From Modestobacter sp. (GTDB taxonomy: Bacteria > Actinomycetota > Actinomycetes > Mycobacteriales > Geodermatophilaceae): 15,487 nt of DNA. A model generated the notes under the pieces. That model made no database searches. It saw only the letters and a list, made by a program, of their open reading frames with translations, and was not told the origin of the DNA. The stretch is from the NCBI GenBank assembly GCA_025963425.1, contig JAOPUQ010000355.1, positions 1 through 15,487 on the forward strand. The letters are read 5' to 3'. Positions 7,387 through 13,520 of the stretch are shown one piece after another. A program made the translations under genes and the position numbers. The first letter of the stretch is position 1, and each line of letters begins with the position of its first letter.

Positions 7387-7582
7387 TCGTGACGGAGCTC
7401 AGCGCGGTCTGCACCGCCGAGACGATCGCCGTCCGGAAGGGCACGAGGATGGCCAGCACCAGCGCCGCCGTCATCACCGTGATCATCACCCAGCCGGGCA
7501 CGTCGCCCCGCTCGGCATCATCGCCGCGCAACCGGGCCGCCAGCGCGGCCAGGGCAGCGATCAGGAACGCGTAGGCACGCAT
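7376..7582 (-). CDS. Flp-pilin-like small membrane peptide of the Tad locus
   Basis: A 68-aa peptide with ATG at 7582 preceded by a very strong purine run (GGAGGAGGAAGGA). The frame could open earlier at 7606, but that would place the ribosome binding site inside the gene. A hydrophobic N-terminus (AFLIAALAALAARLRG) is followed by ERGDVPGWVMITVMTAALVL, a candidate prepilin cleavage region and the pilin helix (about 28-50). The glutamate five residues after the cleavage glycine, usual in Flp pilins, is not present; DVPGW takes its place. Its position between tadC and two tadE-like genes is where actinobacterial Tad loci carry the major pilin. It is therefore the best candidate for the fibre subunit, but the assignment rests on context and size. 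Confidence 0.75.
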   Translation of the reverse strand: MRAYAFLIAALAALAARLRGDDAERGDVPGWVMITVMTAALVLAILVPFRTAIVSAVQTALSSVTSAG

Positions 7583-7619
7583 CACAGGTCCTTCCTCCTC
7601 CTCCACAGGGACACCGGCG

Positions 7620-8561
7620 TCACTGCGCCAGCGAGACGATGCTGATCAGCCCCGGGTACAGGGCGAACAGGACGGTGACCGGGAGCACCAGGAAGACGAC
7701 CGGCACCATCATGGCGATCTCCTTGCGGCCGCCGGCCTCCAGCAACCGCCGTTTGCCGGCTTCCCGGACGTCGGCGGCCTGGGCCCGCAGCACCTCGGCC
7801 AGTGGCGTGCCCCGCTCGATGGCGACGATGAGGCCGTCGACGAAGCGGGCCAGCGCGTCCAGCGAGGTCCGGTCGGCCAGCTGTTGCAGGGCCTCGATCA
7901 GCGGGACGCCGGCCCGCGCCCGGCCCAGTGCTGCGCCCAGCTCGCGGGCGAGCTCGCCGCCGGACAAGCGGGTCACCCGGGCCATCGCCGCGGTCGGGCT
8001 CTCCCCCGCCGTCACGGCGAGCGCGAGCAGCTCGGCGACCACCGGGAACTCCGCCAGCAGCAGCTCCTCGCGGCGCTGGACCTGCTGGGTCAGCCACCAG
8101 TCGCGGCCGAGCACCCCGCCCACCAGACCGGCGACGCACAGCAGCGCCGCCGACAGCACGTTCACCGACCCGGCGAGCGCGGAGCCGAGCACGGTCAGGA
8201 CCGACCCGCCGAGCAGACCGAGCCCACCCCAGACCACCTGCTCGACCCGGAAGTCCTCCACGGTGGTGTCCCCGCCGAGGGCATCCAGCCGCCGTCGGAC
8301 GGCGATGCGGCCACCGAGCAGCCGGTCCACGTGGTGAGCACCGTCGGCCAGGGCGGGACCGAACACCCGACGAGCCGCGGTGAGCAGTCCGGGCTGGGTG
8401 GCCGTGCCCAGCAGCCGGGACGGCGCGGGGGTGTCGGAAACGTAGGGCGCCAGCCGGTCGACCAGCCGGACCTGCCGGAACGGCGGCGCGTAGGCGACCG
8501 CCAGCAGCACTCCGGCGGCCGCCACCAGGCCCAGCAGCATCCCGATCACGCCGGCGCTCAC
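7620..8561 (-). CDS. tadC: Tad secretion inner-membrane platform protein, type II secretion F family
   Basis: A 313-aa integral membrane protein. There is an N-terminal helix (about 4-25), paired helices near 110-155, the cytoplasmic T2SSF domain (about 175-275; LLLAEFPVVAELLALAVTAG, ALGRARAGVPLIEALQQLAD, VAIERGTPLAEVLRAQA) and a C-terminal helix (VPVVFLVLPVTVLFALYPGL). TadC pairs with TadB to form the platform on which the TadA ATPase drives pilin extraction. The start is GTG at 8561, 16 bp after the tadB stop; the pilin-like gene begins 37 bp downstream. Length fits the family. Confidence 0.92.
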   Translation of the reverse strand: MSAGVIGMLLGLVAAAGVLLAVAYAPPFRQVRLVDRLAPYVSDTPAPSRLLGTATQPGLLTAARRVFGPALADGAHHVDRLLGGRIAVRRRLDALGGDTTVEDFRVEQVVWGGLGLLGGSVLTVLGSALAGSVNVLSAALLCVAGLVGGVLGRDWWLTQQVQRREELLLAEFPVVAELLALAVTAGESPTAAMARVTRLSGGELARELGAALGRARAGVPLIEALQQLADRTSLDALARFVDGLIVAIERGTPLAEVLRAQAADVREAGKRRLLEAGGRKEIAMMVPVVFLVLPVTVLFALYPGLISIVSLAQ

Positions 8562-8577
8562 GATGGAACTCCGCCGC

Positions 8578-9438
8578 TCACTGGAGCACCCGCACGTCCT
8601 GCGGAAGCCGCCCGATCCGCAGCATCAGCCGGTAGGCGCTGAGGCAGACGACCCCGCCGCCGATGAGCAGCGCCGTCCCGACCGCGCTGTCGTAGGCGAC
8701 CAGGGTCTGCTGCTGTGTGGCCAGCAGGAGCAGCACGATCCACGGCGCCGCGACCGCGAGGCGAGCCGCCTGGACGACCCAGCCCTGCCGGGTCTCCAGC
8801 TCGGCCCGGGCGCGGGCGTCCTCGCGGAGGAAGACCGCCAGCGTCCGCAGGACCCGGCCGAGGTCGCTGCCGCCGACCTCGCGGGCCACCCGGAGGGTCT
8901 CCACGATGCGGTCACCCACCGGGTCGGCCAGGTCGTCCTTGAGCCGGTCGAGTGAGTCACTGAAACGACCGGTCGACCGGTGGTCGGCGGCGAACCGGGC
9001 GAAGGCGCCGCGCAGCACCTCCGGCCCACGGACTGCGAGCGCGGCCAGGGCCTCCGGCAGCGACAGTCCGGCCCGCACAGCGGAGGCCAGGTTGTCCACG
9101 ACCTCCGGCCAGACCTCCCGCAGGTCGGCCCGCCGCTTGGCCGCGAGCCGCCGCACCAGCAGGTACGGCACCGCCGAGCCGAAGATCCCGAACGCCAGGC
9201 TGATCGTCACCGTCCGGGTGGTCACCAGGACCAGCACCAGCACCGCTGAGCCCAGGGCGATCTGGAGGGCCACCAGCTGCGCGGCGTTGATGCCGGTCAG
9301 CCCCGCCGAGGCCAGCAGCTGCTGACGCCGGCCGGGACGCCGGTCCGCGCGCGGCTGCGGAGCCCGCCGGCCGCTGCGCCAGATGAGGAGCAGTCCGACG
9401 GCGAGGGCGAGGCCGAGGAGACCGCCGGGCGCGCTCAC
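8578..9438 (-). CDS. tadB: Tad secretion inner-membrane platform protein, type II secretion F family
   Basis: A 286-aa membrane protein with an N-terminal helix (LLGLALAVGLLLIW), two central helices (about 55-100), the T2SSF cytoplasmic domain (about 105-225; WPEVVDNLASAVRAGLSLPE, REVGGSDLGRVLRTLAVFLR) and two C-terminal helices. The order tadA-tadB-tadC is standard. The start is GTG at 9438, whose bases GTGA overlap the tadA stop, a classical coupling arrangement. With TadC it forms the inner-membrane platform for pilus assembly. Confidence 0.92.
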   Translation of the reverse strand: MSAPGGLLGLALAVGLLLIWRSGRRAPQPRADRRPGRRQQLLASAGLTGINAAQLVALQIALGSAVLVLVLVTTRTVTISLAFGIFGSAVPYLLVRRLAAKRRADLREVWPEVVDNLASAVRAGLSLPEALAALAVRGPEVLRGAFARFAADHRSTGRFSDSLDRLKDDLADPVGDRIVETLRVAREVGGSDLGRVLRTLAVFLREDARARAELETRQGWVVQAARLAVAAPWIVLLLLATQQQTLVAYDSAVGTALLIGGGVVCLSAYRLMLRIGRLPQDVRVLQ

Positions 9439-10688
9439 GCCGACCGCCGTCCCGCCGTGTCACCCAGCAGCTCGGCCAGGTCGATGCCCAGCGCGGCGAA
9501 GCGGTCGGCGTGCGGCGGGTAGCCGTCGGCCCGGACCAGCCGCCCGTCGCGGGTGGTGAACAGGTCGGCGGTCTCCACGACGCTGCCCTCGGTCCGGCCG
9601 GGCAGGGCCACCACCTCGCGTACCCGGCGCTGCCCGGACGGGTCGGTGCCCACATGCACGACCAGGTCGACGCTGGAGGCGACGGTGGGCACGACGAACG
9701 CGTGCCCGATGTTCTCCCCGGCCAGCAGCGGCAGCGTGCACATTTTCACCACCGCCTCCCGGGCGCTGTTGGCATGCAGCGTGCACATGCCGGGCAACCC
9801 GGAGTTCAGCGCGATCAGCAGATCCAGGCACTCCTCCTGGCGCACCTCCCCCACCACCAGCCGGGAAGGTCGCATCCGCAGCGCCTCCTTCACCAGCCGG
9901 CGCAGCGGGATCTCCCCGGCACCCTCCAGGTTGGGCTGGCGGGTCTGCATCGACACCACGTCGGGCAGCGGCACCCGAAGCTCGAAGACCTCCTCGCAGG
10001 TGATCACCCGCTCCCGGGCCGGGATGGCCGCGCACAGGCAGTTCAGCAGCGTCGTCTTGCCGGCCTGGGTGCCGCCGGAGACCAGGATGTTCAGTCCCGC
10101 GGCGACGGCCGCCTCCAGGAAGCGGGCCACCGAGGCGGGCAGCGTGCCCAGGGCGACCAGCTCGTCGAGGCTGTGCGCCTGCAGCACGAACTTGCGAATG
10201 TTGACCGCCATGTGGCGTCTGGTGATGTCCGGAATGACGACGTGGAGGCGGGACCCGTCGGGCATCGTCGCGTCGACGAACGGTGTGCTCATGTCGATGC
10301 GGCGGCCCGAGGTGCGCAGCATCCGCTCGACCAGGTCCGCCAGCTGCCCGGCGCCCAGGATCGTCGTGGTCAGCTCGCTACGGCCGCGGCGGGCGATGAA
10401 CACCCGGCCCGGCTCGTTGACCCAGATCTCCTCCACCTCGGGGTCATCCAGCCAGCGCTGCAGCGGACCGAAGCCGGCCACCCGGTCCAGCACGTCCCGG
10501 ACGACGGCCTCCGGATTCCCGATCGGCGGCAGCGCAGAGGACAACGACCGCTCGGAGTAGTCGGCCACTACGTCCCGCACCAGCACCCGGATCGGCGCCG
10601 GATCGATGAACGGGTCCAGCCCACGCCGGCGGATCAGCTCCCGGACCTCGCCGTCGACGACGTCGAGCGCACTCGTCGAAGTCGGCAC
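9435..10688 (-). CDS. tadA: Tad/Flp pilus assembly ATPase, CpaF family
   Basis: A 417-aa secretion ATPase that powers Flp-pilus assembly from the cytoplasmic face. It has an N-terminal domain (about 1-120; FGPLQRWLDDPEVEEIWVN), a Walker A GGTQAGKT at 205-212 (family consensus GGTGSGKT, so Q-A replaces G-S, with Gly, Lys and Thr kept), the Asp box near 231-238 (CEEVFELR), Walker B LVVGEVR at 277-283 and the His box TLHANS at 303-308. All core motifs are present. The start is GTG at 10688 with AGGGGGGTGTC upstream. It leads a minus-strand operon continuing through tadB, tadC, the pilin-like gene and two tadE-like genes. Only 46 bp separate it from an 82-bp repeat, which may have displaced its native upstream region; tadZ is absent. 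Its last 25 codons are repeated at 10902-10980. Confidence 0.95.
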   Translation of the reverse strand: MPTSTSALDVVDGEVRELIRRRGLDPFIDPAPIRVLVRDVVADYSERSLSSALPPIGNPEAVVRDVLDRVAGFGPLQRWLDDPEVEEIWVNEPGRVFIARRGRSELTTTILGAGQLADLVERMLRTSGRRIDMSTPFVDATMPDGSRLHVVIPDITRRHMAVNIRKFVLQAHSLDELVALGTLPASVARFLEAAVAAGLNILVSGGTQAGKTTLLNCLCAAIPARERVITCEEVFELRVPLPDVVSMQTRQPNLEGAGEIPLRRLVKEALRMRPSRLVVGEVRQEECLDLLIALNSGLPGMCTLHANSAREAVVKMCTLPLLAGENIGHAFVVPTVASSVDLVVHVGTDPSGQRRVREVVALPGRTEGSVVETADLFTTRDGRLVRADGYPPHADRFAALGIDLAELLGDTAGRRSA

Positions 10689-10734
10689 GACACCCCCCCT
10701 GACCAGCCATCGGATCGATTGAGTCCGGTGACTG

Positions 10735-10816
10735 TAAGGGCAGAACGCGGGCTCTCGCTGAGCCCCTGTGGACGAACTGTGACCATCCGACGGCGACGTT
10801 CACCCGATCAGGTGAA
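10735..10816. repeat. 82-bp two-hairpin repeat, copy 1
   Basis: Direct repeat of 13152-13233 with one mismatch (the fourth base of the ATCN segment, C here, G there). It holds two perfect 6-bp stems: GGGCTC-TCGCT-GAGCCC at 10749-10765 and TTCACC-CGATCA-GGTGAA at 10799-10816. The homology starts at TAAGGG and stops at or beside the end of the second hairpin, so the hairpin seems to define one edge of a discrete element. It lies 46 bp upstream of tadA and may contain or block promoter activity. Its nature (small non-autonomous element, recombination site or structured leader) is unknown. Confidence 0.9.
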
Positions 10817-10901
10817 GCACGTCGGTGGACGTCCGGCCGGCCACCGCACCGGCTCCGCGGTAGTGCAGGCCGAGAGGCCGAGCTGGAAGACCCTCAGGCA
10901 C

Positions 10902-10980
10902 TCACGCCGACCGTCGTCCGGCTGTGTCACCCAGCAGCTCGGCCAGGTCGATGCCCAGCGCGGCGAAGCGGTCGGCATGC
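10902..10980 (-). pseudogene. Duplicated 3' end of tadA
   Basis: This 79-bp stretch matches 9435-9513, the end of tadA, at 75 of 79 positions. Both encode the same C-terminal residues, through LAELLGDTAGRRSA and the TGA. The four differences fall at third codon positions and are all synonymous (His CAC/CAT, Thr ACG/ACA, Ala GCG/GCC, Arg CGG/CGA). Homology ends abruptly upstream; downstream, GTGAGTGC replaces GTGAGCGC of the tadB start and weak similarity may continue for about 30 bp before an early TGA. The fragment cannot encode a protein alone. The silent-only divergence indicates that it came from a homologous tadA that was under selection. Confidence 0.88.
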
Positions 10981-10984
10981 CGGC

Positions 10985-11077
10985 TTTGGTAAGCGAGACC
11001 AGTCGGAGGTCCTCGACGTCGCCGGGATAGAGGCCCTCGCCACGGAGCTGCATCGGACGGCCCTTGAGGGTGTCCAC
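10985..11077 (-). other. Unassigned coding-like fragment
   Basis: A short minus-strand frame from GTG at 11077 reads DTLKGRPMQLRGEGLYPGDV, then EDLRLVSLTKAG, before it runs into the tadA-tail copy in a different frame. The composition looks like real protein (mixed hydrophobic and charged residues, no Arg/Pro shadow bias), but only about 31 codons survive. I cannot name its parent gene. It may continue the debris of the frameshifted gene at 11108-11429. Confidence 0.25.
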
Positions 11078-11107
11078 CTGCCCTGAGCGAGCCGCGCTCG
11101 TCGACGG

Positions 11108-11429
11108 TCACGGCTTGCTGTACCGGCGGCGGACCGCCGCCATGCCGGCGCTCCAATCGGAGTCGGGCTCGACAACGACCGCGCCAGCGGCATCGCCGAT
11201 CAGCTTGGGGCGATGCCGACGGCGTGGCCGTGCCGAACCGTCGCAGGGCTGCTGCCCGATCGTCCTCGGCGGTCGCCTGGGTGCCCTCGTCATCGGGATT
11301 GACCGGGTCGGGGTCCTCGTTGGCGGCCCGGTGTTCGTCGGCCAGCTTGGTGCGCAGGTCGGCGGCCTCGGCGTTGGCGGCAGCGAGGCGGGCTTCGGCG
11401 GCGGCGATGGCAGCGGTGTGGTCGGTCAT
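11108..11429 (-). pseudogene. Frameshifted small gene, possibly of phage origin
   Basis: ATG at 11429 opens MTDHTAAIAAAEARLAAANA, a helical Ala/Glu-rich start, followed by an acidic stretch (DPDPVNPDDEGTQATAEDD) and LRRFGTA. Near 11200-11225 the sensible frame changes: the continuing frame becomes Arg-rich, while the neighbouring frame reads PKLIGDAAGAVVVEPDSDWS, then AGMAAVRRRYSKP and TGA at 11108. A single indel joins them into a protein of about 107 aa. Upstream, the frame ending TGA at 11426 (AVVAGVPLTIDTKDPA) overlaps this start by ATGA, like a coupled gene whose 5' part is lost. Coupled short genes with such composition are common in phage structural operons, but I recognise no specific family. 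Confidence 0.45.
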
Positions 11430-11533
11430 GCGGGGTCTTTGGTGTCGATGGTGAGCGGGACGCCGGCGACCACTGCAAGCTGCCATGAGGCATGGTCGGA
11501 TCTCGGCGCTGAGACGTCGGTTAGAGCAGCCCG

Positions 11534-11562
11534 CGTGACGTGGGCGTGACGCAATCGTGACG
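11534..11562 (+). promoter_or_regulatory. Three CGTGACG heptamers at exact 11-bp period (SARP/OmpR-type operator candidate)
   Basis: CGTGACG occurs at 11534-11540, 11545-11551 and 11556-11562, with 4-bp spacers TGGG and CAAT. Heptameric direct repeats with 4-bp spacing on one face of the helix are the known site architecture of SARP regulators, and PhoP boxes also use 11-bp units. A TANNNT -10-like hexamer (TAGTTT, 11573-11578) follows after 10 bp, close to the spacing at SARP-activated promoters. The downstream gene starts at 11653 (or 11644). The regulator is not in the window; the role is inferred from geometry. Confidence 0.6.
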
Positions 11563-11652
11563 TGCGCGGGCCTAGTTTTTGTAGGTCATGATGGTGTCGT
11601 GCGGATGGCGGAGATCCCAGGTCGGAGAGCCCCGCCGAGGGAGATGATTCTC

Positions 11653-11859
11653 GTGAGCGATCCAATCAATGAATCGAATGCGGCGACGCGTAAGTCAGAG
11701 ATTCACGCGGACGTGGCACCGAAGCAGTGGTACTTCCAGAACTTTGCCAGCCCGGAAGTGGCCTTGAACTACGTCAACGCGTCGCCCGCGCAAATCGCCG
11801 GCGAAATCAGCGCAAATGCCCGAAACGATGGCTCAGTTGGGATGTTCTACTTCGTCTGA
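11653..11859 (+). CDS. Orphan 68-aa small protein of lower GC content
   Basis: GTG at 11653 has GAGGGAG nine bases upstream and is preferred; ATG at 11644 in the same frame would add three residues but leaves almost no spacing. The product begins SDPINESNAATRKSEIHADV, continues WYFQNFASPEVALNY and ends NDGSVGMFYFV. It has an aromatic-rich centre, no cysteine, no signal peptide and no membrane segment. Base composition is visibly lower in G/C than every neighbour, and codons such as AAT, GAT and TCA are used, suggesting transfer from elsewhere. The upstream three-heptamer element and a possible hairpin at 11877 make it look like a complete, separately controlled gene. I do not recognise it; small regulator, toxin or peptide precursor are all possible. 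Confidence 0.55.
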   Translation: MSDPINESNAATRKSEIHADVAPKQWYFQNFASPEVALNYVNASPAQIAGEISANARNDGSVGMFYFV

Positions 11860-11876
11860 GTCATAGATTCAGACCT

Positions 11877-11891
11877 CGCCCATACTGGGCG
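11877..11891 (+). terminator. Possible hairpin terminator after the orphan gene
   Basis: CGCCC-ATACT-GGGCG forms a 5-bp GC stem with a 5-base loop, 17 bp after the stop at 11859. No T-tract follows, which is common in high-GC actinobacteria but leaves the call weak. Confidence 0.3.
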
Positions 11892-12282
11892 GCTGGTGAT
11901 CAGGGGCGACATGCCGACCGGGTTGATGCGGAAGATGGGGTCCTCGGGAAGTTTGAACCTGACAGACCGCGAGGCGTCTGTAACGGTTTCGGACCGAGCC
12001 GGCGACCGTAGACACCGGGGCCGAGGTCTCGGCCGTGCTATAGGAGCTGTGCGCGTGTCGGTGGCGCAGCCTTCGTCACAGCGGGAGAAGCTCGCCGACA
12101 TGGGACCTGGAGAAGACGGCGCCCACCTCGCCGTGATGCAGCATCAGCGCCAGGCGAAGGCTGCCAGCGCGACCGTCGAGAACTTGCTGGGTACGTTGGT
12201 GCCGAGCAAAAGCAGACGAACAGGTTGCTCTGCTGGCGTCGGTCTGGGCTCTTGGGCATGACTGGGTGCTCCTGTCGATGAT
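11892..12282. other. Stretch without a convincing gene, left of the insertion sequence
   Basis: Open frames exist on both strands (for example 11896-12261 plus), but none shows consistent codon bias or a recognisable family. One stem, ACAGAC at 11962-11967 with GTCTGT at 11976-11981, is flanked by AACC and GGTT and might be the end of a lost element. The minus-strand transposase frame reads through 12282 down to 12144. Confidence 0.4.
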
Positions 12283-13082
12283 GATCGATTTTGTCGTGTC
12301 GCCGGGGAGTTCGGGCGGCTGGTGATCGTTGATGGGGGCGGGGCCGCTCGGCGTTCGTAGCGGGTGCGCAGCCGTTTGAAGGCGTGGAGCCAGGCGAAGC
12401 CGCGCTCGACCACCCAGCGGTGTCGGCCGAGGCGGGAGCCGTGCGCGATCCCGCGGCGGGCGATCCGCGGAGTGATGCCACGGGCGCGCAGCTGGCGCCG
12501 GTACTTGTCGTGGTCGTAGCCGCGGTCGGCGAACAGCTCGCGCGGTCGTTGTCGTGGCCGGCCGCGCCGCCCGCGGATCGGCGGGACGGCGTCGAGCAGC
12601 GGGATCAGCTGGGTGATGTCGTTGCGGTTGCCGCCGGTGAGGGTGACGGCCAGCGGGACGCCGCCGGCGTCGCAGATCAGATGGTGCTTGGAGCCAGGCC
12701 GCGCGCGGTCGACCGGCAAGGGGCCGACGTGGTCCGCCCCTTTGAGCGCACGCACGTGTGATCCGTCGACGGCGCAGCGGTCCGGGTCCAGCCGGTCGGT
12801 GGCGCGCAGCTCGGCGAGCAGGTGCTCATGCAGGGCGGGCCAGACGCCGGCCTCGGTCCAGTCGCTCAGCCGCCGCCAGCAGGTCACGCCCGAGCATCCG
12901 ACCAGGCCGGTGGGTAGTTGGTTCCAGGCGATGCCGGTCTCGAGCACGAACACGATGCCGGCCAACGCGGCCCGGTCACCGACCGGTCGACGACCCGGAT
13001 AGCGATGCCGCCGTGGTCGTGGTGGTGGCAGTAGCGGCTCGGCCCGCTCCCAAAGTCCGTCAGGCACGAGCTCCTCGATCAC
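12144..13082 (-). CDS. IS5-family (IS427-like) transposase with an abnormal C-terminal tail
   Basis: GTG at 13082 starts a DDE transposase: an N-terminal domain (PDGLWERAEPLLPP ... GIAWNQLPTGLVG, WRRLSDWTEAGVW) and the catalytic core with D106 (AVDGSHVRALKG), D186 (LFADRGYD) and E226 (HRWVVERGFAWLHAFKRLR). The central block KHHLICDAGGVPLAVTLTGG and the RNDITQLIPLL segment are diagnostic of this IS5 subgroup. After RYERRA (about residue 246, near 12345) the usual closing helix (a D-x-H-x-A-x-L type segment) is missing. The frame instead continues as Pro/Ser/Arg-rich sequence, past the likely IS end, to a stop at 12144, giving about 312 aa. The catalytic triad is intact, but the tail suggests a C-terminal deletion or frameshift, so activity is doubtful. 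Confidence 0.85.
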   Translation of the reverse strand: MIEELVPDGLWERAEPLLPPPRPRRHRYPGRRPVGDRAALAGIVFVLETGIAWNQLPTGLVGCSGVTCWRRLSDWTEAGVWPALHEHLLAELRATDRLDPDRCAVDGSHVRALKGADHVGPLPVDRARPGSKHHLICDAGGVPLAVTLTGGNRNDITQLIPLLDAVPPIRGRRGRPRQRPRELFADRGYDHDKYRRQLRARGITPRIARRGIAHGSRLGRHRWVVERGFAWLHAFKRLRTRYERRAAPPPSTITSRPNSPATRQNRSSSTGAPSHAQEPRPTPAEQPVRLLLLGTNVPSKFSTVALAAFAWR

Positions 13083-13149
13083 CCAGATCAGGCGGATCCG
13101 AACGAGCGCTGGTCCCCGACAGCCACGCCGAGGGCATTCAGAAACGATC
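12283..13149. mobile_element. IS5-family insertion sequence, about 867 bp
   Basis: The proposed ends are GATCGATTTTG (12283-12293) and CAGAAACGATC (13139-13149), which are inverted repeats matching at 9 of 11 positions. The 867-bp span is normal for IS427-type elements, and the transposase lies inside with its start about 67 bp from the right end. No target-site duplication is visible. The right end lies 2 bp from the 82-bp repeat copy 2, so the element inserted at, or removed sequence up to, that repeat. End positions are uncertain by a few bases. Confidence 0.6.
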
Positions 13150-13151
13150 TC

Positions 13152-13233
13152 TAAGGGCAGAACGCGGGCTCTCGCTGAGCCCCTGTGGACGAACTGTGAC
13201 CATCGGACGGCGACGTTCACCCGATCAGGTGAA
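13152..13233. repeat. 82-bp two-hairpin repeat, copy 2
   Basis: Same orientation as the copy at 10735-10816, differing at one base. The stems are GGGCTC/GAGCCC at 13166-13182 and TTCACC/GGTGAA at 13216-13233. The left edge abuts the insertion sequence, so the element may once have extended further; the right edge again coincides with the second hairpin. The two copies bracket 2.3 kb of gene fragments, the orphan gene and the insertion sequence. Confidence 0.9.
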
Positions 13234-13265
13234 CGCGAGGTGGAAGTGACCAGTGCGGGGTGGGA

Positions 13266-13322
13266 TCAGCGCTCTGGGACGGCGGCGTGCCGTTCGTGCC
13301 CGTTGTTCGACGCCGGCCGCAT
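13266..13322 (-). pseudogene. Second copy of the C-terminal tail seen at 6219
   Basis: The minus-strand frame ending TGA at 13266 reads RPASNNGHERHAAVPER. The ABC-fragment tail at 6219 reads RPASSEGHGRHAAVPQ, so 12 of 16 aligned residues agree. The codons differ mainly at third positions (GCA/GCG, GGA/GGG, CAT/CAC, GCT/GCC, CCC/CCA), as expected for diverged coding sequences. Nothing ABC-like could be found upstream of this copy. It lies 32 bp from repeat copy 2. The remaining 200 bp to 13520 hold nothing I recognise. Confidence 0.5.
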
Positions 13323-13520
13323 CAACTCCCTCATTCGGTGGGGAGCTCGTAGCGCGGCATGCCTTGAGCATCCGGGTGTCACGAGGTCGGACAAGGAGTC
13401 GCACGGCCCTGGGTGATCGTGACGCACGCCATCGCGGCTGCGCTCGTGAACGCGACCGCCCGCCCAGCGCCTCTGACCCGGAGACCGGTGCCCCGCCATG
13501 CCTCGGTGACTGCCCGCGTC

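Noticed and set aside
9510..11030. Plus-strand 506-aa open frame opposite tadA
   Set aside because: It is the complement of tadA with His/Gln/Arg-rich content and spans the repeat and the pseudogene; no domain is recognisable.
11896..12261. Plus-strand 121-aa frame right of the orphan gene
   Set aside because: Irregular codon use, no ribosome binding site at the first ATG and no recognisable family; it also overlaps the transposase read-through region.
11887..12327. Identical 15-bp words at 11887-11901 and 12313-12327 (GGGCGGCTGGTGATC)
   Set aside because: No biological role is apparent, and a single 15-bp match in 15 kb of very GC-rich DNA is not far from chance. It could still be a scar of the rearrangement on the left side of the insertion sequence.
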